From assembly GCA_963682025.1 (NCBI GenBank), contig OY821520.1, forward strand, positions 179,680,626 to 179,744,625: 64,000 nucleotides of DNA, in the 5' to 3' direction. Made by a program: the position numbers and the translations under genes. Origin of the DNA: Cordilura impudica. Taxonomy: Eukaryota; Arthropoda; Insecta; Diptera; Scathophagidae. The notes beneath the pieces were generated by a model. That model did not search any database. It worked only from the letters and a program-made list of their open reading frames with translations, and was not told the origin of the DNA. Positions within the stretch are counted from its first letter, which is position 1; each line of letters begins with the position of its first letter. Positions 46,265 to 54,648 of the stretch are shown piece after piece.

Positions 46265-46925
46265 TATGTATTTTTATACCCTATACCACTATGTGGTTCG
46301 GGTATATTGACTTTGTGCTGATGTTTGCAACTACCATAAATATTTGACCTAGGCCATCTTTTATTATACCGATCGACTCAGAATCACTTTCTGAGTCGAT
46401 TTCGCAATGTCCGTCCATCCGTCTGTCTGTGTGTCCATGTAACCTTGTAATCAAACTACAGGTCGCCATAGCATGAACGCTATTGAAATTGGTGTAATTC
46501 GGTCCATGTTCAGACCTAGTCCCCATACAATTGACCCCTATGAAATCGACATAAATTGCCATAAGATCCAAATTATCATATAGATTTCGGTCAAATTGGG
46601 TTTGTATGTGTATATTATATCCATTCATCAGTAGTCCAAAAATAATCCCTATAGGACAATTCTTAGTCATAGCCCCCATATAAAGCTGCTTCCCGATCTT
46701 CAATTAAATCTATAGAAAAAATTTGGTTTTATATATTTGATATATTTTTGCAAATATGGTCAGGATCGGTCTATTTTTCGACCTAGTCCCCATATAAATA
46801 TAGCATCCGATATGAACTTTTTTATATTTAAAAGCAACAAAATTAACAACAATACCACTCAAATTCGGTTTATATCCAATTCGTTGGGCATAAGAGATGG
46901 GGTCTTTAAACGCGTGGTATAGGGA
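46265..46925 (-). repeat. mini-me-like repeat, reverse copy
   Basis: Read in reverse it has the same order of landmarks as 4235-5145: the GACAGACGGATGGACGGACA-type microsatellite, attctgagtcgatcggtat-like text and the ending cacatagtggtatagggtat. The open frame across it is not a gene. Confidence 0.6.
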
Positions 46926-47190
46926 ATCGTAAAGTCGGTCTAGACCTACTACAATTTTCTTGTTTTTTATAAATTGTGTCCAAATTTATGAAAGTGGTGA
47001 AAATAAAAATTTATAATTATTTATTTCATATCATATTTGTTTTAATATAAAACAAATAAATTTAATACTCGTAGCTTATATATTTTAAGTTAATTTTTTG
47101 AAAAGCTAAACAAATTTTTTGTCCAAATTTTTTTATTTTTATTATTTTGTATATTTTTTTTGATAAATTAATAAATTTAATAAAATTTTT

Positions 47191-47613
47191 TTGTACATTT
47201 TGAATAAAATTAATTTAACATTTGTCATGCCTAAACTGCTGTACGGATGTGAAATATTCGCTAGCTGTGATGCTCGTAGTAGAACCAGGTTAAAAGATAC
47301 TTATAATGATGTACTGAGATACGTCTATTGCATAAAAAGATATGACGTAGGCTTTGATGATCTGTTAAAAATTAAATCATTAATCTTCTTACATAAGATA
47401 ATATATACCAAGGAGCCAAATTATTTATACAGTCGTCTTCGATTTGCCCGATCAAACAGGAGAATGAAACTTATTCTTGCTCGACACCATAGTCTTATAT
47501 CTGATTGGCAATTTTTTATTAAATCTGTGCGTCTTTGGAATTCATTACCCTCCAGCGCCCAACTTATTGCCAACGCTACACAATTTAAAAATATTTTATT
47601 TTCAAGTTTTTAA
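47191..47613 (+). pseudogene. non-LTR RT C-terminal fragment, 5' truncated
   Basis: It reads MPKLLYGCEIFASCDARSRT, then VLRYVYCIKRYDVGFDDLLK, and ends QFFIKSVRLWNSLP. This is the region after the RT thumb in many fly non-LTR elements. It is the + strand relative of the minus-strand fragment at 50980-51800 (compare YTKEPNYLYSRL and YTREPGYLFNRL). The 3' untranslated region continues beyond the DD41D insertion to an AAATAAAATAAAATAAAT tail at about 49137-49160. Only the end is present, as usual for truncated copies. Confidence 0.8.
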
Positions 47614-47765
47614 AAATATTTTATTTTCAAGTTTTTAAATATAACGTTCCATACTGTTATAAATTTGTAAATTCTAGTGTGTAATGTTTTTGCTAATGTA
47701 TTATTAATTCTATTTTTATCTTTTTTTACTATTATAAATTACAACCCAACAGATCAATGTATGTA

Positions 47766-49071
47766 ACGGGTGATTTTTTTGAGGTTAGGATTTTCATGCA
47801 TTAGTATTTGACAGATCACGTGGGATTTCAGACATGGTGTCAAAGAGAAAGATGCTCAGTATGCTTTGACATTTCATCATGAATAGACTTACTAACGAGC
47901 AACGCTTGCAAATCATTGAATTTTATTACCAAAATCAGTGTTCGGTTCGAAATGTGTTTCGCGCTTTACGTCCGATTTATGGTCTACATAATCGACCAAG
48001 TGAGCAAACAATTAATGCGATTGTGACCAAGTTTCGCACTCAGTTTACTTTATTGGACATTAAACCAACCACACGCATGCGTACAGTGCGTACAGAAGAG
48101 AATATTGCGTCTGTTTCTGAGAGTGTTACTGAAGACCGTGAAATGTCGATTCGTCGCCGTTCGCAGCAATTGGGTTTGTGTTATTCGACCACATGGAAGA
48201 TTTTACGCAAAGATCTTGGTGTAAAACCGTATAAAATACAGCTCGTGCAAGAACTGAAGCCGAACGATCTGCCACAACGTCTAATTTTCAGTGAATGGGC
48301 CCTAGAAAAGTTGGCAGAAAATCCGCTTTTTTATCGACAAATTTTGTTCAGCGATGAGGCTCATTTCTGGTTGAATGGCTTCGTAAATAAGCAAAATTGC
48401 CGTATTTGGAGTGAAGAGCAACCAGAAGCCGTTCAAGAACTGCCCATGCATCCCGAAAAATGCACTGTTTGGTGTGGTTTGTACGCTGGTGGAATCATTG
48501 GACCGTATTTTTTCAAAGATGCTGTTGGACGCAACGTTACGGTGAATGGCGATCGCTATCGTTCGATGCTAACAAACTTTTTGTTGCCAAAAATGGAAGA
48601 ACTGAACTTGGTTGACATGTGGTTTCAACAAGATGGCGCTACATGCCACACAGCTCGCGATTCTATGGCCATTTTGAGGGATAACTTCGGAGAACAATTC
48701 ATCTCAAGAAATGGACCGGTAAGTTGGCCACCAAGATCATGCGATTTGACGCCTTTAGACTATTTTTTGTGGGGCTACGTCAAGTCTAAAGTCTACAGAA
48801 ATAAGCCAGCAACTATTCCAGCTTTGGAAGACAACATTTCCGAAGAAATTCGGGCTATTCCGGCCGAAATGCTCGAAAAAGTTGCCCAAAATTGGACTTT
48901 CCGAATGGACCACCTAAGACGCAGCCGCGGTCAACATTTAAATGAAATTATCTTCAAAAAGTAAATGTCATGGACCAATCTAACGTTTCAAATAAAGAAC
49001 CGATGAGATTTTGCAAATTTTATGCGTTTTTTTTTTAAAAAAAGTTATCAAGCTCTTAAAAAATCACCCGT
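47766..49071 (+). mobile_element. intact DD41D mariner-type transposon, 1,306 bp
   Basis: The left end reads ACGGGTGATTTTTTTGAGGT. The right end in reverse complement reads ACGGGTGATTTTTTAAGAGC. TA dinucleotides border both ends (47764-47765 and 49072-49073), as expected for Tc1/mariner insertion. It encloses one uninterrupted transposase. It lies in the 3' untranslated region of a non-LTR fragment, which itself lies inside a hAT-like element. Confidence 0.93.
47879..48964 (+). CDS. mariner-like transposase of DD41D type
   Basis: This is a 361-residue uninterrupted gene starting at ATG 47879. The N-terminal half has paired helix-turn-helix motifs (EQRLQIIEFYYQNQCSVRNV, RRRSQQLGLCYSTTWKILRK). 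The catalytic domain shows D159 (ILFSDEAHFW), D252 (WFQQDGATCHTA) and D294 (SCDLTPLDYFLWG). There are 41 residues between the second and third Asp, the spacing of the rosa clade, first described in a tephritid fly. It also shows the NKQNCRIW block and a basic C terminus. Length equals the usual mariner length of about 340-360. All catalytic residues are present and no disablement is seen, so it may be active. Confidence 0.93.
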   Translation: MNRLTNEQRLQIIEFYYQNQCSVRNVFRALRPIYGLHNRPSEQTINAIVTKFRTQFTLLDIKPTTRMRTVRTEENIASVSESVTEDREMSIRRRSQQLGLCYSTTWKILRKDLGVKPYKIQLVQELKPNDLPQRLIFSEWALEKLAENPLFYRQILFSDEAHFWLNGFVNKQNCRIWSEEQPEAVQELPMHPEKCTVWCGLYAGGIIGPYFFKDAVGRNVTVNGDRYRSMLTNFLLPKMEELNLVDMWFQQDGATCHTARDSMAILRDNFGEQFISRNGPVSWPPRSCDLTPLDYFLWGYVKSKVYRNKPATIPALEDNISEEIRAIPAEMLEKVAQNWTFRMDHLRRSRGQHLNEIIFKK

Positions 49072-49169
49072 TATGTCAATATAAGATCACACACTTTAAT
49101 TAAAAAGATGTATATCTTGTTGTGTGTGATATCAATGTAAATAAAATAAAATAAATAAAAAATTTAAAT

Positions 49170-50500
49170 ATTTTATAAAAATATTTTTCATCTACAATTG
49201 TTTTTTGTTCCATACAACTCTAGCTAATTACACCTAATGATTTAAAGAATGATATAAGATATTTCAAATCAGCTACTGTTGTTTGGTGTTTTGGTGCAGT
49301 TAGTGTGATTTGATTTGATTCATTGTTGTGTGGTGTATATTCTGTACTCTGTAAACTTCGTATTTAGTCGTTTATAACATACTACACACAATCTATTTGA
49401 ATTTGTGTGTATATATTTTTTTTTTTGTGCTATATATGTTTTTCACAATACAGTATTTGATTCGTTAGCAAACGAATACATTTGTGCAGAGGTTTACTAT
49501 ATACCATATTTCATCGACTTGTTTGCAAAACTTAAGAAGATACAGCGTTTCCAGCGACCGGCCTTCTACGGTATATCGTATATAAATCAGTTTTTAAAAA
49601 AATTTAAATCGATTTTGTCGCAATAAATGTTCGAAGTCCGTGAACATTATAACTCAAAATCTACTTAACCGATTCTTTTGAAATTTTAAACACATCAATC
49701 ATCAGGTAACCACGAAGTTTTTTTTTTATTTTCCATTTTCTTCCCCATTTTTTAACAACAAATTCCCGAAATTTTATAGCAAAAATCGTGTTTTTCAAAA
49801 TGCTGCAAAAAAAAATTGAAACCTCAGGAAACATGTCAGCTTTTAAACGCATTTCGATTTTTTTTATTTCTTAAAATGTTATGCTATAACGTGTATATGA
49901 AATAATCCAACATTATTCATATCTTCAAAAAATAATTATGAAAAAACGACTTTTTTTAACTTTTAAAGTGCTAATTTGATTTAATCAGATTGGTTGTTTC
50001 TAACGTGAGATATAGTCTAAATAGTGAACCTACTTCAGAAAAAAATAAAAAAGAGCAAAACCTTGTCAATAAAGACAAAATACATCAAAACAAAAATAGT
50101 CACACTTCAAGAGCACTTTTGTTGTTGTGTATCGCAATTAATATTAAAATTTTATATTAAAATTGCAAAACCTTGAAAAACAATTCGAAATTTTTAGATA
50201 AATTTTAATATTTTTTTTATTTTATACAAGTATATTAAAAATACAAGTATTAATGTTTGTTTATATTTAATCATTAAAATAAATTATTTTTAAACCAATT
50301 TTTTTAATTTTAAACCAAAAGATAGAAAATATTTCTTGTAAAATCTAGAGTTTCATGCACTGAAGGGTTAAAAATTAAAATTTTAGAAGGGCCAAAGCTT
50401 TAGAAACCCAAATATCGATGGTTCGAATTTTCATTACAGCTTTTTTATTTTCTACATCTCTAATATAAAGAAAGAACTATTTTACTTTTATTTCTTCTAT
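49170..50500. other. non-coding stretch
   Basis: No gene was recognised beyond the right hAT-like end at 49496. The sequence around 49600-49960 reads like the non-coding part of an old element (cttaaccgattcttttgaaa), but I cannot name it. The stretch 50160-50360 is very AT-rich. Confidence 0.4.
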
Positions 50501-50520
50501 TTATTTTTATTTCTTGTAGG

Positions 50521-50549
50521 CGTGTGTATTAATAATGACCTCGCCCAAG
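50521..50549 (+). other. candidate short exon with ATG
   Basis: A strong acceptor (TTTTTATTTCTTGTAG ending 50519-50520) is followed by 29 bases and a consensus donor GTAAGT at 50550. The 29 bases contain ATGACCTCGCCCAA, which would start a protein with Met-Thr-Ser-Pro. No further exon was found on this strand in the window. It could be a chance pairing of splice sites. Confidence 0.25.
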
Positions 50550-50693
50550 TAAGTTATTTTTCTAATTTATTACAAAATAAATGTACATGTTATTACAATT
50601 GAAATGTTAAAGTATGTTAAAATTACAATACATGTATAAACATAAAATTAAATTAAGAATGTAACTGATTTGGTACTAGTTATAGCTATAAGC

Positions 50694-50837
50694 TTAAGTT
50701 TTTTTGGTAGTAATTTTATTTTTTTTAACATCGTTAGTTTTTGATAACCCAGTTATGCTACCATTCTTTAATGATTTTTGACTCTCAGAGCTCTCAGAAA
50801 CGTCATCGCTATCACTCGATCTTATGTCGCCAGACAT
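50694..50837 (-). CDS. small Ser/Asp-rich open frame, unrecognised
   Basis: The minus-strand frame has 47 codons starting at ATG 50837: MSGDIRSSDSDDVSESSESQ, then KSLKNGSITGLSKTNDVKKN. A TTTTCTAG acceptor-like sequence directly precedes the ATG. The composition (acidic Ser-rich start, Lys-rich end) is unlike the surrounding AT-rich noise and resembles the N-terminal exon of a nuclear protein. No family is recognised, and no partner exon is visible. It could be a host gene exon or chance. Confidence 0.25.
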   Translation of the reverse strand: MSGDIRSSDSDDVSESSESQKSLKNGSITGLSKTNDVKKNKITTKKT

Positions 50838-50979
50838 CTAGAAAATAGAAAAAAAATATTATTGCAAAACTTTTAAATTTCATAATTTTATAAAAATATA
50901 AAAATTTAATATGTTGAAAACATAAAGATATTCTAATTTTAACAAAAATAATTATATATTTAAAAAATAAAAAATTAAA

Positions 50980-51802
50980 TTAAAAATTTAATATACAATA
51001 ATAAAACAAAAAGAAAAATGTATCTATTTGAAAGCCGTAATTAAAATAATGGTATTGAAAAAAAATTTTTTTTAATGAAAAGCGTAGCTTCTGCATTTTA
51101 AATTTGATGGTAGCACGTTCCAAAAACGGATTGCAAAAATATAAAAATGACGTTCTGAAAAAGAGGTTCGGTATCTGAACTGTATTGGAGAGTTTAGAGC
51201 GACTAGGGATTAGTCTGTTAAACAAGTAACCTGGTTCACGTGTATAAAATTTTTTTTGCATAAGTATTAATGTTCTTATTTTTAAAAGATCATGTATGTT
51301 AACTCCATAAAGGCTCTTGGAGAATGCTGATATATCATCATATTTTCTGAAATTAAAGACGTATTTTAATATTGCATTGTACGAGTAAGTTCCTTTAATT
51401 TTCTATCTACTAGCAGAATCAAGATTTGAAAATATGTCACAACCGTACAGTAAAGTCGGGAATATATATGTTTTCGCAAGCAAAATTCGGATATTAAGAG
51501 GGGCTAAGTGATAAGTTGACCATAGTGTAGCCAACATAGAAAAAGTTTTCCCAAATGCGGTATTTATGTGATCACCCAAATTTTTGGTTGAATAACCAAC
51601 TTGAATTGGTTGATTGCTTTTAGTTACTACTGGTTCAGTACTCAAGTTAACTAACTTAATAATTAGGCATTTAGATTTACATGGATTAAGGCAGAGATCA
51701 TTAGACGTTGCCCAAGTGTAAACTTTAGTCAGATCAGCATTCAATTTATCCACACTCCTTCCAATTTGACTTATATTACTGTTTGTGGGATTCTTACATT
51801 TA
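50980..51802 (-). pseudogene. non-LTR RT C-terminal fragment
   Basis: The minus strand reads NPTNSNISQIGRSVDKLNAD, then VYTWATSNDLCLNPCKSKCL (the RT segment just after the catalytic aspartates), then LLAKTYIFPTLLYGCDIFSN near 51420. After a frame break it has the tail REPGYLFNRLIPSRSKL at about 51240. It is related to the + strand fragment at 47191-47613. The N-terminal RT is cut off where a Gypsy LTR begins at about 51804, so the LTR element appears to have landed in it. Confidence 0.78.
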
Positions 51803-51803
51803 A

Positions 51804-51972
51804 TGTAGAAGTCCCATATTTTATATTTCGAAACTGTTATAAAATACTTTGTTAATATTTTAAAAATATAATCAAATATCATTTGATTTCTTATTTTGAT
51901 ATAAAAGAAAATTATATAAATAAATTTAGTCAGAATTGATTTTGAAAACAATAAAGAAACAAGACTTTCTTA
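51804..51972 (+). repeat. probable 5' LTR of the + strand Gypsy element
   Basis: It starts TGTAGAAGTCCC, contains a TATA-like gatataaaag and an AATAAA at about 51947, and ends just before a primer-binding site. The start coincides with the break in the non-LTR frame. There is no second LTR in the window because pol is cut off at about 56545, so the borders rest on position and motifs. Confidence 0.5.
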
Positions 51973-51973
51973 T

Positions 51974-51986
51974 TGGCGCCCAACGT
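51974..51986 (+). promoter_or_regulatory. tRNA-Lys-type primer binding site
   Basis: TGGCGCCCAACGT is complementary to the 3' end of a tRNA-Lys and lies directly after the LTR. This is where minus-strand DNA synthesis starts in LTR elements. A ~500-bp leader with repeated tatcctgg words follows before the gag ATG. Confidence 0.7.
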
Positions 51987-52496
51987 AAATTTTTTTATCC
52001 AGTCGTATCCTGGTATTAAAAAATAAATAAATATTATTTTGTGTCTGTTATCCGGACATATCCTGGTTGGACTTTATTTCTTCGGGTTTGCCATCCAGAT
52101 ATTTGGAGGTTGTATTCTATCCTGGGTTGTTGGTGAACTATTAGTTTTTCAAGAGTTCCTGAATCATACCTTGGATTCATGTTTGAAAGCAGATTGGATT
52201 CCTTTTGAATTACTCAAGAATTCAATATCTAGTTGTGCCTTTGCCAGGAAATATTTGAATATCCTTTTATTGGATATTGGCTTCATTTTCATTGGAAATA
52301 CCCAAGATTATTGCAATATTTTCAAAAATTATATAAATTAAACTTGATTGTTTCCCGTGGAATATCCAGGATTATCCAAATATAATTTCATTGCTGATTA
52401 TTTGCTGTGTATTGTGTGGATTCTCCCATTGGCTCCAGTTTATAATTAAAATTATATAAATGAAAACTGTAAGTTTTATTTGATTTTTACATTGCA

Positions 52497-53708
52497 ATGC
52501 CTCGCCTGCGAAGATCGGTTTCACCAAGTTTGGAAGTTGGTAGTGCTCCAGGCAATCCTGTGACCACCCCTTCTATTCATTCTGTTACTTTTTCTGATAC
52601 CCAATTTCAAAGTTTATTTCATGAAAGAGTAAACGTTGAAACTTTAGCTGGTTTTTCAGAAAGATTTAACGGGGAATTTAATAGGAATATTTTAGAAAAT
52701 TTTTTATCTAATCTCATTATTTATAAAGAAGTTAAACGTGTACCAAATGACATAGCTTTGAAGGAATTACCTCTTTTGTTTCGCGGATATGCTGCAATTT
52801 GGTTCTCGGGAATCGCTTTTGAAATAAACAGCTGGGAAACCGCTATAAAACGATTACGAGACCACTTTGCTCCATCGCAACAGCCATATGAAATTTATCA
52901 GGCTATATTTAATAATCCTCAGAAGATAGGAGAATCAACAGACATGTTTGTAGGTCGAAAAAGAGCTCTTTTTGCTCAACTTCCTTCTCAAAGATTAACT
53001 GGGATGATCAATTAGACATGATTTATGGATTACTTCGTATTGATGTGCAAAAGCCGATAAAACGTTATGAGATAAATAATTTTTCTGATCTTACGATTAA
53101 AGCTCGTATTTACGAGGCGCAACTTAAATTAGATCAAAGTTTGAATAATGATAATCAAGATTCAAAATTTAAAAGATGTCAATTTTGCCGTTCTAAGAAT
53201 CATGCTATTGAGGTATGTAGGAAACTACAAGTGTATAGGGAGCAGGAATAATCAACAGAAGTTGTTAAAGAAACAATTAAATGTCATAAATGTGGTGAAC
53301 CTGGGTATTATCGGTCTAATTGTCCGAAATGTGCTCCATATAGGAAAAATATGGGTAATGTAATTAACAACTGCAATTTCATAAATAGTGAGAGAAATAA
53401 TGGTTTACCTAAAGGAGTCATACATTACAAGCATTTTCAAGAATTGGCTTGTATTGATTCTGCATCACGTATTAGTATGGCTAGTTACAATTTTTATATC
53501 TATCTTAAAAATAATAATCATAATTTCAACAAATCTGAAGCTGAATTAACTTTTGCTGATGGTGATCCGAAAATTCAAAAGGTTTTAACTACTTATGTTG
53601 ATATTGAATTCGGAAACCGCGTAATTAAAACATTTTTTATGATTTTGCCCCATTCTAAATCAAAAAATACCTTGCTTGGTATTGATTTTATGGAAAAGGC
53701 GGGTATAA
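52497..53708 (+). pseudogene. Ty3/Gypsy gag and protease, disabled
   Basis: The gag starts at ATG 52497 (MPRLRRSVSPSLEV) and carries a capsid-like core (ALKELPLLFRGYAAIWFSGI, LRDHFAPSQQPYEIYQAIF). A one-base shift near 53000 is needed to continue (QLDMIYGLLRIDVQKPIKRY). Two zinc knuckles follow: CQFCRSKNHAIEVC fits CX2CX4HX4C, but CHKCGEPGYYRSNC has Tyr in place of the His. An in-frame TAA lies between them at 53249-53251. The protease reads ACIDSASRISMAS where DSGS is expected. The frame then runs on to LGIDFMEKAGII at 53708, where a mariner-type element interrupts it. Confidence 0.85.
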
Positions 53709-53710
53709 TA

Positions 53711-54646
53711 CAGGGTGCGGCTAAAGTTACTATATGATGTAAAACAATTGTAACTTCTTTGCTTGCGAGTATTTAACTTTTTATTTTTTCCTATTTCAGA
53801 AATTAAACTTGGGAGAATATTTAAAAATGGAACGCTATACAATTGCGCAAAGAACTAAGATTGTTTTTCTATTCATTGAAAATCATCGTTCGATAATTAA
53901 TACTCAACGTGCATACAGAAGATTTTATGGTGTAAGAACTGCTCCAACGGGTCCAACCATTCGTTCGTTGGTGAATAATTTTGCTGAATATGGGACTGTC
54001 GGAGATTCAAGACGTACGGGCAGACCTCGAACTGGCAGATCGGCCGAAAATATTGATGCTGTGCGACAGAGCGTCGAAGAAAATCCGCAGACATCAACGA
54101 GAAGACGATCTTCCCAGTTGCAGCTTTCTGACCGCACTCTTCGGCGAATTTTAAAACACGATTTGCACCTCTTCCCTTACAAAATCCAAGTAGTCCAAAA
54201 ACTAAATCCTGAGGACTTCGTATTGCGCTTGGAATATGCTAGAGCAGTTTTAAATCTCGTTGATCAAAATGAAAATTTTTTGTCAAATTTAATGATGACC
54301 GACGAAGCGCATTTTCACTTCAACGGTTTCGTAAATAAACAAAACAACAGATTTTGGGGATCCCAAAATCCAAAAAATCTTCATCAGCAACTAAAGGACA
54401 ACATTCAAGAAGAAATTGATCGTATACCACAAGAAACACTCAACAAAGTTATGGAAAATGCCATAAAAAGAGCACATTTTTGCGTTAGAGAAAACGGTTC
54501 TCATTTAACTGATATTATTTTTCATAATTAATGTAAAAAAATAACATAAAATAAACTTTCTTTTTATCATAAATTTTTTTGTTTTTTTCATTCCATTCAA
54601 TAGTTATTTAAAAAACAAATCATATAGTTACTTTAGCCGCACCCTG
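53711..54646 (+). mobile_element. mariner-type deletion derivative, 936 bp
   Basis: The left end reads CAGGGTGCGGCTAAAGTTAC then TATATGAT. The right end in reverse complement reads CAGGGTGCGGCTAAAGTAAC then TATATGAT. TA borders both sides (53709-53710 and 54647-54648). Removing the element and one TA rejoins the Gypsy frame (AGII then LDTSQMIWNFADQP). It holds an internally deleted transposase. Confidence 0.93.
53827..54531 (+). CDS. internally deleted mariner-like transposase
   Basis: The open frame has 234 residues from ATG 53827 (MERYTIAQRTKIVFLFIENH). The paired helix-turn-helix region is whole (GRSAENIDAVRQSVEENPQT, RRSSQLQLSDRTLRRILKHD), and the first catalytic Asp is present (MMTDEAHFHFNGFVNKQN). 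After WGSQNPK the frame jumps directly to the C-terminal helix (LKDNIQEEIDRIPQETLNKV), so the second and third catalytic Asp are missing. Usual length is about 340-360, and the deletion of roughly 120 residues kept the frame. The product could bind the element ends but could not cut DNA. A repressor-like role is possible but is inference. Confidence 0.85.
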   Translation: MERYTIAQRTKIVFLFIENHRSIINTQRAYRRFYGVRTAPTGPTIRSLVNNFAEYGTVGDSRRTGRPRTGRSAENIDAVRQSVEENPQTSTRRRSSQLQLSDRTLRRILKHDLHLFPYKIQVVQKLNPEDFVLRLEYARAVLNLVDQNENFLSNLMMTDEAHFHFNGFVNKQNNRFWGSQNPKNLHQQLKDNIQEEIDRIPQETLNKVMENAIKRAHFCVRENGSHLTDIIFHN

Positions 54647-54648
54647 TA

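Larger units (their letters stand above)
45877..49496. mobile_element. hAT-like element with 8-bp target duplication, containing nested insertions
   Basis: The left end reads TAGACCCCTGCACGAATACA. The right end in reverse complement reads TAAACCTCTGCACAAATGTA. Both are bordered by CTATATAC (45869-45876 and 49497-49504), a perfect 8-bp duplication fitting nTnnnnAn. No hAT transposase is left inside. The interior holds a mini-me-like repeat (46265-46925), a non-LTR 3' end (47191 onward) and, within the latter, a DD41D mariner-type transposon (47766-49071). Confidence 0.8.

Noticed and set aside
53809..53826. Upstream start of the deleted mariner transposase at a TTG codon
   Set aside because: The ATG at 53827 begins the conserved MERYTIAQR text and is the better start.
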